64,000 bases of DNA from Allomuricauda sp. ARW1Y1 (lineage in GTDB: Bacteria; Bacteroidota; Bacteroidia; Flavobacteriales; Flavobacteriaceae), in the NCBI RefSeq assembly GCF_013407935.1, contig NZ_JACBZU010000007.1:1-64000 (forward strand), given 5' to 3'. The translations under genes and the position numbers were made by a program. The notes below the pieces were generated by a model. That model worked only from the letters and a program-made list of their open reading frames with translations, did no database searches and was not told the origin of the DNA. Shown piece by piece: positions 35,182-44,487 of the stretch; position 1 is the first letter of the stretch, and every line of letters starts with the position of its first letter.

Positions 35182-36507
35182 CTAAAATTCTACATTCAGC
35201 AATTGACCACTCACTTGAAGCATTTGAAGCTCGGCCAATTTCGCATTGTATTTTGCCTGACTCTTGGCCAATTCAGCGTTCAAAAGGTTCAACTGGGCCT
35301 GCCTAAATTCAATGGAGGTCACCTGCCCCAATTTGTATCGCTCGTCAGTACGTTTAAAGTTGTTCTGGTTGGTCTGCAGGTTTTTTTCTTGGACTTCCAA
35401 TACGTATAGGGCATTGGTATAACTGTCCCATGCGTTGCGGATATCGCGTTCCACCTCCAATTGGATTTGCTTTTTGGCAATCTCCTGATTTTGGTAGGCT
35501 ATCTTGGCGTTTTTTATCCCCGTAATGGTCGTACCACCGTCAAACAGGTTCCAAGTAAGGTTTATGGCTCCAGTGACCCCGGTTGATGTATTTTGCAATA
35601 CGAATGCCAATGGGCTATTGTTGTTGGATTCGTTCCAACCGTAGGTTCCCGTCAGGCCAATGGTAGGTAAAAACCCACTACGCGCTACCCTGATATCATA
35701 TCGCCCCATATTGATGTTCTTTTCCGCAATCTGGAGCCTAACATTGTTCATCTGGGCCTCGTTGTACATATTTTCCATTTGAAGTCCCGGAACAAAAGTA
35801 ACCGTAGTATCAGCTTCAAATTGGGCGGAAAGGTCACGGTTCAAAATCAAATTCAGGTCGCGCATCGTATTTCGTAGCTGCTGTCTAGAATTCAATAGAT
35901 TGATGCTATCCGTATTGATGTCCACTTCGGCATTCAGTACGTCCAACCCGGTATTTTGTCCAAACTCAAATTGATATTGGGCCCTTTTGAGCCTATCCTT
36001 TGAAATCTCCAAGGCCTGTTCCAAGGTATTCGTGTTTTCGGTGAGGCGTGCCGCCTCGTAGTACACGGTAAACAATTGAAGAATGGTGGTCTCGATTGTT
36101 TGCCTAACTTCCAACTCGGATTGCTCCGAGCGTTCTTGAAAACTTTTGTAGTTGTAGTACCTTCCAAGGCCATCAAATAAGGTGTAGTTCACATTCACCG
36201 CGGCGCTGTACCTGCGCGTCTCGGCTCCTTCTGCGCTCCTTACATCACCGTTGGCCAAGATACCTTCGGAGTTCTGCTTGTCGATACTTCCGCTGGCATT
36301 GCCGGAAACTGTGGGCAGATAACCTGAATTGAGGATATCGGCATTGTTCTCGTCGATTTTTTTGGTATTACGAGCCACTTGAATATCCAAATTGTTTTCC
36401 AAAACCATTGCAATGGCCTCTTCCTTGGTCAAAACCGTATCTTGGGCATGGGCCAGCGAACAAACAAACAGTAAGATAAAGGGTAGTTTATTAAAAAAGC
36501 TTCTCAT
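35182..36507 (-). CDS. TolC family outer membrane efflux protein
   Basis: 441-aa outer-membrane channel of the TolC type: signal peptide ending AHAQ (about 22), then two repeats of the long-helix outer membrane efflux protein domain (LTKEEAIAMVLENNLDIQVARN and later NAKIAYQNQEIAKKQIQLEVERDIRNAWDSY). It is the third gene of a tripartite pump operon. Its first base overlaps the last base of the RND gene (36507). Confidence 0.95.
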   Translation of the reverse strand: MRSFFNKLPFILLFVCSLAHAQDTVLTKEEAIAMVLENNLDIQVARNTKKIDENNADILNSGYLPTVSGNASGSIDKQNSEGILANGDVRSAEGAETRRYSAAVNVNYTLFDGLGRYYNYKSFQERSEQSELEVRQTIETTILQLFTVYYEAARLTENTNTLEQALEISKDRLKRAQYQFEFGQNTGLDVLNAEVDINTDSINLLNSRQQLRNTMRDLNLILNRDLSAQFEADTTVTFVPGLQMENMYNEAQMNNVRLQIAEKNINMGRYDIRVARSGFLPTIGLTGTYGWNESNNNSPLAFVLQNTSTGVTGAINLTWNLFDGGTTITGIKNAKIAYQNQEIAKKQIQLEVERDIRNAWDSYTNALYVLEVQEKNLQTNQNNFKRTDERYKLGQVTSIEFRQAQLNLLNAELAKSQAKYNAKLAELQMLQVSGQLLNVEF

Positions 36508-39500
36508 TATGTGGTCTCTTCTACAACTTTTGAGGTTTCTTCTCTGTTTTTCGGCACATTCGAACTATCAGTTCCATTTAAGTGAACCATGCCAGATTGC
36601 ATCTCTTCTTCTTCATGCTGTTCCCGAATGGCGCGTTCTACTTCTTCAGGAGTTACCTCTTCCCCTGTCCAAAGTCGTTTTGCCAATACTTTCACATTGT
36701 TCCCAAAGGAAAGTAGCAATGGGAGCATGAGCAGGGTCAGCACTGTGGCAAAACCGATTCCATAGGCAATGGAAATGGCCATAGGTTTCAGGAACTGGGC
36801 CTGACGACTTTTTTCCAATAGTAAGGGTGCCAAACCGGCAATAGTGGTTACCGATGTCAAAAAGATGGCCCTAAAACGAGATTTTCCTGCTTCATATATG
36901 GCTTCGTCGAATTTCATACCGTTTCGAAGGTTGATATTGAATTTACCGATCAACACCAATCCATCATTCACCATAATACCGATCAATGCAATAATCCCCA
37001 ACATGGAAAGAACATTAATGGGGAATCCATGTATCCAGTGTCCCCATGCAACAGCGGTTAAGCTAAAGGGCACCATGAATATCAACAAGAGTGGTTGGCT
37101 AATGCTTCTAAAAGTGAAGGATATGACAATGAAAATTAAAAATAATACGATTGGCCCTACAAATCCTAAGGAACCTATCAATTTATTGGCTTCTCGGTTC
37201 TGTCCCTCATACGAAGGTGTGATGGATGGGTATTTGGCCAAAATATCCGGAAGCACTTCATTTCGTATCCATAACATGGCATCGGTTCCACTGGTGGTTT
37301 CTGGGTCTGTCAAATCCGAAGAAACCTGTATTTCCCTTCTTCCTTCCAAGTGGTTGATGGCTACATCTCCCCTTTCAATGGTGTAGGTGGCAATTTCCTT
37401 TAAAGGAATTCGGTCACCGCTGGGAGCCAAAATCCGCATTTCGTCCAAGTCGGAAATGGATGATCTATTTTCACGATCATAGCGCACCCAAACCCGTATT
37501 TCATCCTGTCCCCTTTGGAATCGTTGCGCCTGAGCACCAAAGAATCCACCCCGAACTTGGTTCATGACCGTTCTAAGGTCGAGCCCCAGCAAGTAGGCGT
37601 TCTCTTTGAGCTGTAATCGTATTTCCTTGATTCCCGCAGGGTCGTTATCGGTTACATCCTTTAGATTGGCGTTGGCTTCCATGGCTTGTTTCAGCTCGGT
37701 TTTGGCCGCCTTCAATTCGGCAATATTGTTGCCCAAAAGGGAGACCGAAACCGGACTTCCCCCAAAGTTCCCTCCGGAACCATAGATCAAGCTTTCCACT
37801 CCGATGACCGGGCCTACCAACTCGCGCAGTCGTGTGGTCACCATATCGGCGCGGATGCCATCGGGGCGTTCCTCACCTGGCAATAGATTGATTTCCAGAG
37901 TGGCATTTGATGCACCCGGACCTAAATTTTTGATCATGTTGACGAATAGCATTTTGTCCATGCCCTGCAGATATTCGTCCGTAAGTTCTTGATTTACAAT
38001 ATGTGCCTTATCTTGAATGAGACTGATAATGGAATCGGTCACTTTTTCATTGGTACCATTGGGCATCGTTAAGTTGATAGATACCTGATCACTGGCAATC
38101 CTTGGGAAAAAGGCCGTTCTGATAATCCCTCCACTTATGGAACCCAAAGTGAGGGCCAACGCCATGAAGAACAGGGCAAAAGTAAGGAATTTGTAGTTCA
38201 ACATAAACCGCAGGGCTGGACTATACCAGTTATCCCTCATATAGTTCATGATCCTATCCCCAACTTTATTGATCACACGCAGTTTGGCAAATACTTTGCC
38301 TATGCCTGTCTTTGGTTTATCCGTTTGGGGACGGAGCGCTTTGGAATGCGCCAAGTGTGCCGGAAGTATGATCAATGCTTCTACCAACGATACCACCAGC
38401 GTCAGAATCACGATTACCGAGACCTCCCCGAAGAACTCCCCGATACGGCTATCCAAGAACAAGAATATGGAAAAGGCCAATATAGTGGTGATGATAGCGG
38501 AAATAATGGGCGGTATCACTTCCATTGTACCATCCAACGCAGCTTGCACGGGTGATTTCCCATCTTCGTAATGTTGATAGATGTTTTCTGCGATCACAAT
38601 ACCATCATCCACCAAAATACCGATAACAATGATCATCCCGAAGAGGGAAAGTACATTGATGGTAACGTTGAACATAGGTGCAAAAACGAACATTCCCAAA
38701 AAGGCGATCGGAAGTCCAAAGGCCACCCAAAATGCCAACCTCGTATTCAAGAAAAGGGATAGGAACACCAAAACAAGGATCATCCCTACAATGGCGTTCT
38801 CCGTCAATAATTGGGTTCGTTGGGTCAATGTCGTGGAGCGGTCGTCGATGACATCCAGTCGCACATTGGTATATTTTTCATTGAACTCCTCGATATATTG
38901 CCTCACATTTTCGGCGGAGCCCATTAAGTCTTCGGTGTTGGTACTGGTGATGGTGATGTTCACCGCAAGCTCCCCATTAAAATAGGAAGCGTTGGGAGTT
39001 TCCGAAAAACGGTCCCTGATGATGGCAACATCCTTTAATCGCACGGCACGGCCGGCAGCATCTCCCCTAACGATGATGTTGGAAAGTTCGTCCCCATAAT
39101 AGGAGCGGTTGTTGGCCCTGATCAGATATTCCTCGGTTACGGTCTTGATATTACCTCCAGTGACCAAGATATTGGCATTGGAAACGGCCTGCGCCACATC
39201 GGCAAAGGATAGGTTGTAAGCCAAAAGACTGTTTTCATCAACAGCGATTTCAATTTCTTCGTCGGGATACCCATCAATTTGAATCTGGGAAATCCCATCG
39301 ATAGCCCTAAGGTCGTTTTCGATTTGACGGGCTATTTGCTTTAAAGTGACCAACGGAATGTCCTTACCGCTGACGGCAAAACTAATTGTTGGCCTTACCG
39401 GTTCCTGTTTGGCCACAATCAATGGTTCCATCCCTGTTGGGAAAGTGGGCACCCTATCCACCGCATTTTTGACCTCCAACAGCATAAAATCAACATTTCG

Positions 39501-39797
39501 CTCCTTTTCGATTTCCACGTTAATGGTACCGCTATTTTCCCTAGAGGTAGAGGTAACACGTTCTACACCTTCCAAACCTTTAAGGTTGTCCTCTATCTTG
39601 AGAACAATACCTTCTTCGATTTCTTGGGGGGATGCCCCGGGATAGGTAATGGAAATGGTAATGTTACGGGCTTCGTTCAGCGGGAAGAAGGACGATTTCA
39701 AGGAAAGAATCCCAACAATACCAAAGACAAAAAATGCCAAGATAAAGACATTTACTGCCATGTGGTATTTAATAAAATACGAGATGAGCTTTCTCAT
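36507..39797 (-). CDS. RND efflux transporter permease (HAE1/AcrB-like)
   Basis: 1096-aa inner-membrane resistance-nodulation-division pump with twelve transmembrane helices, two large periplasmic loops and proton-coupled drug export. Marks: SSFFPLNEARNITISITYPGASPQEIEEGI near the N-terminus, GILVDDGIVIAENIYQH in the helix 4 region (carrying the D-D pair of the proton relay), and the matching IALIGIMVNDGLVLIGKF in the second half. The C-terminal about 60 residues are a hydrophilic tail rich in E. It sits between its adaptor (upstream) and TolC (downstream). Confidence 0.96.
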   Translation of the reverse strand: MRKLISYFIKYHMAVNVFILAFFVFGIVGILSLKSSFFPLNEARNITISITYPGASPQEIEEGIVLKIEDNLKGLEGVERVTSTSRENSGTINVEIEKERNVDFMLLEVKNAVDRVPTFPTGMEPLIVAKQEPVRPTISFAVSGKDIPLVTLKQIARQIENDLRAIDGISQIQIDGYPDEEIEIAVDENSLLAYNLSFADVAQAVSNANILVTGGNIKTVTEEYLIRANNRSYYGDELSNIIVRGDAAGRAVRLKDVAIIRDRFSETPNASYFNGELAVNITITSTNTEDLMGSAENVRQYIEEFNEKYTNVRLDVIDDRSTTLTQRTQLLTENAIVGMILVLVFLSLFLNTRLAFWVAFGLPIAFLGMFVFAPMFNVTINVLSLFGMIIVIGILVDDGIVIAENIYQHYEDGKSPVQAALDGTMEVIPPIISAIITTILAFSIFLFLDSRIGEFFGEVSVIVILTLVVSLVEALIILPAHLAHSKALRPQTDKPKTGIGKVFAKLRVINKVGDRIMNYMRDNWYSPALRFMLNYKFLTFALFFMALALTLGSISGGIIRTAFFPRIASDQVSINLTMPNGTNEKVTDSIISLIQDKAHIVNQELTDEYLQGMDKMLFVNMIKNLGPGASNATLEINLLPGEERPDGIRADMVTTRLRELVGPVIGVESLIYGSGGNFGGSPVSVSLLGNNIAELKAAKTELKQAMEANANLKDVTDNDPAGIKEIRLQLKENAYLLGLDLRTVMNQVRGGFFGAQAQRFQRGQDEIRVWVRYDRENRSSISDLDEMRILAPSGDRIPLKEIATYTIERGDVAINHLEGRREIQVSSDLTDPETTSGTDAMLWIRNEVLPDILAKYPSITPSYEGQNREANKLIGSLGFVGPIVLFLIFIVISFTFRSISQPLLLIFMVPFSLTAVAWGHWIHGFPINVLSMLGIIALIGIMVNDGLVLIGKFNINLRNGMKFDEAIYEAGKSRFRAIFLTSVTTIAGLAPLLLEKSRQAQFLKPMAISIAYGIGFATVLTLLMLPLLLSFGNNVKVLAKRLWTGEEVTPEEVERAIREQHEEEEMQSGMVHLNGTDSSNVPKNREETSKVVEETT

Positions 39798-39808
39798 AGC
39801 TTACGATA

Positions 39809-40930
39809 TTAGGATTTACTTTCGTCAAAGGTGCGCACCAACATACCGGCGTATGCACCTGTCATGGGTTTTGCCACGATGACTTCGCCATCGGGAACGT
39901 TCTTGAGCACCACAGTCTTATCGGTGAAGAAAACCGGTTGAACATCCATAAGGTCCAGAATAGAATCCCGAACCACAAAAATCTGGTTGTTTTCTAATAA
40001 AAGTGATCGGTTGATCTCAATGGCATCGGATTCTTCCTTGGCCTCAAGATTGGCTTCCAAATATTGACCTTCTTTCAAGTCGTCACCGCTAACTTCGATG
40101 TAGACCATAATAGTCTGGGAGTTCTGGTCTACCCTACTGTTCACACGGGTAACCTCTCCCATGTAGGTTTGGGTCTTTTCCAAATTTGTCAGCTCTACCT
40201 TTTTCCCTACGCGTAAAAAATCCCCATAGGTTTTACTCACGGATACTTCCAGTTCGTACAGGCCTGTATCGATGAACTCGCCAAGCTTCTGCCCCGAACG
40301 AATCAATGTTCCCTCGGTTACCAATGCTTCGGTCAGCACACCGCTAAAAGGCGCTGTAATGGTATATTTGGTCAGACGCTGCTCCAAATTTTTCACATTG
40401 TAATAGGTCGTAATGATTTCCCTCCCCGTAATAAAGAATTTCTCCTTTTCCGAATCCATGGAAGGTAATTCCGGAGTGGTCTTGTCCAAATCAAAACTAT
40501 TGAGGTATTGTTGCCATTTGGGGTAGATTTCCGGGTAGTCCAATCTCAAGTCGGGCATAATGGAGGTCAACAAATTGTACAGATTACTTTTAGCGGATTG
40601 TACGGTTGCGTAGTATTCGCTGGCATCGATTCGGATAAGCGTTTGTCCTGCGCTGTATGCCTGTCCAGTACGGAACAATTTGCTGCCAGGTCTAAACACA
40701 CCCTGTACCTCAGAGAAAAGCTCCAACCTTTTTTTGGCCTGCAGATTACCATTGGCCGGAACCCGAATGGGTACGGTGGTGTTTTTAACGGTGTCTACAA
40801 AAACGGTCTTTACGATTTTTTGTGATGGCGGTCTTCTGTTATCCTTGCTGTCTGCAATAAGTCCAGCGAAATACAGGGAGGCGAAGATGATAATGCCTCC
40901 AACAACTGCCGATATGATGAGCTTTCGCAT
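39809..40930 (-). CDS. efflux RND transporter periplasmic adaptor (MFP)
   Basis: 373-aa membrane fusion protein. N-terminal membrane anchor (about 5-24), biotinyl/lipoyl-like half motifs (RVPANGNLQAKKRLELFSEVQG and KYTITAPFSGVLTEALVTEGTLIRSGQKLGEF), a coiled-coil hairpin between them and a beta-barrel domain after. It is the first gene of the adaptor-permease-TolC-CPXCG operon. No local regulator such as a TetR gene is nearby. Confidence 0.95.
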   Translation of the reverse strand: MRKLIISAVVGGIIIFASLYFAGLIADSKDNRRPPSQKIVKTVFVDTVKNTTVPIRVPANGNLQAKKRLELFSEVQGVFRPGSKLFRTGQAYSAGQTLIRIDASEYYATVQSAKSNLYNLLTSIMPDLRLDYPEIYPKWQQYLNSFDLDKTTPELPSMDSEKEKFFITGREIITTYYNVKNLEQRLTKYTITAPFSGVLTEALVTEGTLIRSGQKLGEFIDTGLYELEVSVSKTYGDFLRVGKKVELTNLEKTQTYMGEVTRVNSRVDQNSQTIMVYIEVSGDDLKEGQYLEANLEAKEESDAIEINRSLLLENNQIFVVRDSILDLMDVQPVFFTDKTVVLKNVPDGEVIVAKPMTGAYAGMLVRTFDESKS

Positions 40931-40952
40931 GCGTAAGTTGGTTTAATCTGTG

Positions 40953-40960
40953 CAAATCTA
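40953..40960 (-). promoter_or_regulatory. -7 promoter element TAGATTTG of the efflux operon
   Basis: Exact TAnnTTTG match 22 bases before the adaptor start, giving a leader of about 15 bases. A TTG lies 16 bases upstream of it, a little closer than ideal. Confidence 0.55.
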
Positions 40961-41023
40961 TTCCCTTCGATTTTTACAATGGTTAAATATTTCCTAAAAT
41001 ACGTTGTAAACCCGGTCAAATAC

Positions 41024-41050
41024 AAAAAGGGGACCCCAAACGGCATCCCC
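41024..41050 (-). terminator. rho-independent terminator after the LRR gene
   Basis: Read on the minus strand, GGGGA and TCCCC pair around a 12-base loop (41029-41050) and are followed by five T. It ends the LRR gene transcript before the efflux operon promoter. Confidence 0.65.
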
Positions 41051-41077
41051 AACCAAACAAACTAAAGTAATAACTAA

Positions 41078-41965
41078 CTACTCGTTTTCGTTCTCGTCCT
41101 CGAATTTGGTATCTGCCATTCGAGTCCGATCTATATTGATTTCCTTGAATTTAGGGCTCAATGACTTATCATCGGTGTCAAAAACGAGGAACTGTTTCGA
41201 ATCCATCGCTTGCAGGGCATTGAACGAATCAAAACGGTTATTTTGAAGTTGTAAAATTTGCAAACTTGCCAATTGACCAAATTCTGCCGGAATCTCACCA
41301 CCCAAACGATTGTTGGACAATACCAATTCCTTGAGTTGTACCAAGTTTCCAATTTCCGATGGTATCTGGCCCTCCAACATATTTTCAAAAAGTCCAAGTG
41401 CTTCCAATTTGGACAGTTTCCCTATTGAACTAGGAATAATGCCCTTTAAATTATTACTTGAAAGATTGAGTTCCTTTAGGTTTTTGAGTTCTCCAAAGCT
41501 TTCAGGAATGGGACCGCTCAAAAAGTTATTGAACATGGAAAAGATTTCCAGCTCCTGAAAGTTGCCGACCTCCGTTGGGATGGCTCCCTTGATTCGGTTC
41601 ATTTCCAAACGTAGTACCTTCAACTTTTCCAACTTGACAATATCCTTGGGAAGCACTCCTGTGATTTGGTTGAATGCAAGGTTGAGCGTAGTCAAATGTT
41701 TTAAATTTCCTATACTTTCTGGAAGCACTCCGTTCAAATTGTTCATAAACAATGTTATCCCGGTCACATGGCCATCTTGGACCTCTATCCCCTTCCAAGT
41801 ATTGGCAGGGGCTTCCAGATCCCAAGAAGTATTCCATTCAGGGCCATTGGTGCTATTGTATAGGTCCACCAAAGCAGCTTTTTCTTCGGGGGAAACCTGT
41901 CCACTGGCAAAAGAGATACCGATGGCAAACAGCAAGCAAAAGAAAAATGGGGTTACTTTTTTCAT
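41078..41965 (-). CDS. secreted leucine-rich repeat protein (plant-type LRR)
   Basis: 295-aa protein with a cleavable signal peptide (about 1-22) and an N-terminal cap like that of plant LRR proteins (ALVDLYNSTNGPEWNTSWDL). About seven 23-24-residue repeats of the plant-specific pattern follow (LxxLxLxxNxLxGxIPxxIGxL; for example LKELNLSSNNLKGIIPSSIG). It closes with a non-repeat C-terminus and an acidic end EDENENE. No membrane anchor, enzyme domain or type IX C-terminal signal is evident. Such repeats normally bind protein or glycan; the partner is unknown. Confidence 0.87.
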   Translation of the reverse strand: MKKVTPFFFCLLFAIGISFASGQVSPEEKAALVDLYNSTNGPEWNTSWDLEAPANTWKGIEVQDGHVTGITLFMNNLNGVLPESIGNLKHLTTLNLAFNQITGVLPKDIVKLEKLKVLRLEMNRIKGAIPTEVGNFQELEIFSMFNNFLSGPIPESFGELKNLKELNLSSNNLKGIIPSSIGKLSKLEALGLFENMLEGQIPSEIGNLVQLKELVLSNNRLGGEIPAEFGQLASLQILQLQNNRFDSFNALQAMDSKQFLVFDTDDKSLSPKFKEINIDRTRMADTKFEDENENE

Positions 41966-42099
41966 CTTTCCTATTTAGTTGTAAGGAATTTACCTACAAA
42001 GTAATAAAAATGAGAAACATCCTACAACTTTAATCGATGAACTTACACCCTAATGTTGTGAATCCTATAAAATGTGTGGTGAAAAGGTTGGAGCATTGA

Positions 42100-44016
42100 T
42101 TAATTCAATGCTTCCAGCTCATGGGATAGGCTCTCCCAATCTTCCATTAGAGATTCCAATTCCTTCTTTTTGCCTTCGTAGTTATCAAAAAAGTTGGGCT
42201 TTGCAATGGTGGTATCGTAATCCATCAGCAAATCATGGTCAATATCAGCAATCTGTTTTTCGAGCTGGGATATCCTCTTTTCTACCCCGCTCAACTTATT
42301 CTTTAGGGATTTTTGCTTCTTTTGGACGTGATACTCGTTCTCCTTCGGTTTTTCTTCGGACTTGGTTGCCTCTTTTTTTGCATCGCCCTTTTCCACACTT
42401 CTGAAGTCTTCCATTTTCCGTTGCTCCAGATAAAAATCGATATCGCCCAAAAATTCCTTGATACCCCCATCCTTAAATTCATATACCCTATCGGTTAGCC
42501 CTTGGAGAAAATCACGGTCGTGGGAGACTAAGATCAAGGTTCCTTCGAAATTTTGAAGTGCTTGTTTCAATACATTTTTGGATTTGATGTCCAAATGGTT
42601 AGTAGGTTCGTCCATTACGAGCACATTGAAGGGCTGCAACAACATTTTGGCTAGTGCCAAGCGGTTTCGTTCCCCACCTGACAGCACCTTTACGTACTTA
42701 TCCACCTCATCGCCCCTAAAAAGGAAGGAACCCAAAATATCCCTCACTTTACTTCGATTGGTTTCGTTGGCGGCATCGATCATGGTATCCAAAATGGTCT
42801 TGTTCCCATCAAGGTATTCGGCTTGGTTTTGGGCAAAATAGCCCAATTGGACATTGTGGCCCATTTTTAGGTCTCCCTTGTAATCCAGTTCACCTACCAT
42901 AATTTTGGCCAAGGTGGTTTTTCCTTGTCCATTTTGCCCCACAAAGGCCGTTTTGCTGCCTCTATCCACCATGAGGTCGATATCTTGCAGTACTTTTTTG
43001 GGACCGTAACTTTTGGAGATTCCGTTGAGTTCGGCAACCACCTTACCTGGAGTGACCGATACGGGGAAGCGCACATTCATCACGCTATTGTCCTCCTCAT
43101 CCACCTCGATACGGTCCATTTTGTCCAGTTTTTTGATCAAGGACTGCGCCATGGAAGCCTTACTGGATTTGGCCCGAAACTTTTCAATCAGCCGTTCGGT
43201 CTGCTGTATCTGTTTTTCTTGGTTTTTCTGCGCGCTCAATTGTTGCTCCTTGATTTCTTGGCGGTGCACCAAAAATTGGGAATAGGGTTTGTTGTAATCG
43301 TAAATCCTACCCAATGAAATCTCGATGGTTCTGTTAGTCACATTGTCCAAGAACATTTTATCGTGGGAAACGATTACCACCGCTCCCGTAAAATTGCGAA
43401 GGAATTGCTCCAACCAAATGATGGACTCAATATCCAAGTGGTTGGTAGGCTCATCCAGCAGTAACACATCATTGTTTTGCAATAGCAGTTTGGCCAGCTC
43501 TATCCGCATGCGCCATCCTCCCGAAAATGTATCGGTGAGCTTATTGAAGTCCTCCCTTTTGAATCCTAGACCCAAAAGCACCTTTTCGGTATCACCTTGA
43601 TAGTTGTAGCCACCTAAAATTTCATAACGATGGGTCACATCGTTCAGGTCTACCATGAGTTGATGGTACCCGTCACTTTCATAATCGGTGCGCTCTGCCA
43701 AGGCGGTATTGATCTCGTCCAATTTCAGTTCCATCTCCTTGATCTCAGAGAACGCTTGATAGGATTCTTCCAGCACGGTCCGGCCCTCTTCAAAATCGAT
43801 ATCCTGCTTCAGAAAGCCAATCCTGATGTTCTTTTCGGTGGCAATAGCTCCTTCATCCAAGGGCATTTCCTTGGCCAGCAATTTGAGCATGGTAGATTTA
43901 CCCGCACCGTTCTTCCCGATAAGGCCTACGCGGTCGCCCCCATTAAGACGGAAGGATATTTCCTCGAACAGGTATTCGCCTCCAAAGGCTACGGAAAGAT
44001 TGTGAACATTTAGCAT
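42100..44016 (-). CDS. ABC-F family ATPase
   Basis: 638-aa cytosolic protein with two ATP-binding cassettes and no membrane domain, so not a transporter; ABC-F proteins act on the ribosome (EttA/Uup-like). Cassette 1: GKNGAGKST, FSGGWRMRIELAKLLL, DEPTNHLD. Cassette 2: GQNGQGKTT, LSGGERNRLALAKMLL, DEPTNHLD. The linker between them is basic and helical, and the C-terminal tail (about 550-638) is a coiled coil of K and E as in Uup. The frame opens 22 codons earlier, but MLNVHNLSVAFGGEYL is the family start. Confidence 0.94.
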   Translation of the reverse strand: MLNVHNLSVAFGGEYLFEEISFRLNGGDRVGLIGKNGAGKSTMLKLLAKEMPLDEGAIATEKNIRIGFLKQDIDFEEGRTVLEESYQAFSEIKEMELKLDEINTALAERTDYESDGYHQLMVDLNDVTHRYEILGGYNYQGDTEKVLLGLGFKREDFNKLTDTFSGGWRMRIELAKLLLQNNDVLLLDEPTNHLDIESIIWLEQFLRNFTGAVVIVSHDKMFLDNVTNRTIEISLGRIYDYNKPYSQFLVHRQEIKEQQLSAQKNQEKQIQQTERLIEKFRAKSSKASMAQSLIKKLDKMDRIEVDEEDNSVMNVRFPVSVTPGKVVAELNGISKSYGPKKVLQDIDLMVDRGSKTAFVGQNGQGKTTLAKIMVGELDYKGDLKMGHNVQLGYFAQNQAEYLDGNKTILDTMIDAANETNRSKVRDILGSFLFRGDEVDKYVKVLSGGERNRLALAKMLLQPFNVLVMDEPTNHLDIKSKNVLKQALQNFEGTLILVSHDRDFLQGLTDRVYEFKDGGIKEFLGDIDFYLEQRKMEDFRSVEKGDAKKEATKSEEKPKENEYHVQKKQKSLKNKLSGVEKRISQLEKQIADIDHDLLMDYDTTIAKPNFFDNYEGKKKELESLMEDWESLSHELEALN

Positions 44017-44058
44017 TTTTATGTGACCTTGATTACAAAACTTTAATTGGCGAATGTA

Positions 44059-44066
44059 TACTTTTG
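44059..44066 (+). promoter_or_regulatory. -7 promoter element TACTTTTG
   Basis: Exact TAnnTTTG match 17 bases before ATG 44083. It lies within the upstream part of the longest frame of the DUF983 gene and so decides for the later start. Confidence 0.55.
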
Positions 44067-44082
44067 TACAAAAGCCGTGCAA

Positions 44083-44487
44083 ATGTTAAAAAAAGGAACC
44101 AAAATGTACAGCATTTTAACAGGAAACTGTCCAAGATGCCATGAGGAGAGCATGTATGAAAATTCCAACCCGTATGCGTTGTCCAAGATTTTTAAGATGA
44201 ACGAGAGATGCTCCCATTGCGGTTTGAAGTATAAAATAGAGCCTTCTTTTTTCTACGGCGCCATGTACGTGAGCTATGGGGTGGGGATTGCCTTTGCAGT
44301 GGCCGCTTTTGTGATTTCCTTTTTGTTCTTGGGCGCATCACTACCGACAGCCTTTATTACTATTGTAGGTACATTAGTGGTTTTTATGCCCGTCATTATC
44401 CGACTTTCCCGAAATATTTGGATTAACTTTTTTGTAAAGTACGACCCTTCTTCCGTCAAAAAGCACGAAGCCGTCGCCAAAAGCTAA
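44083..44487 (+). CDS. DUF983 domain-containing membrane protein
   Basis: 134-aa protein with an N-terminal zinc-ribbon-like part (C16-P-R-C19 and C43-S-H-C46) followed by two transmembrane helices (about 60-80 and 85-106), the typical DUF983 layout. Its function is unknown. The longest frame would begin at TTG 44047, ahead of the -7 promoter element, so ATG 44083 is preferred. It diverges from the ABC-F gene and its stop overlaps that of the FAD oxidoreductase by four bases. Confidence 0.88.
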   Translation: MLKKGTKMYSILTGNCPRCHEESMYENSNPYALSKIFKMNERCSHCGLKYKIEPSFFYGAMYVSYGVGIAFAVAAFVISFLFLGASLPTAFITIVGTLVVFMPVIIRLSRNIWINFFVKYDPSSVKKHEAVAKS

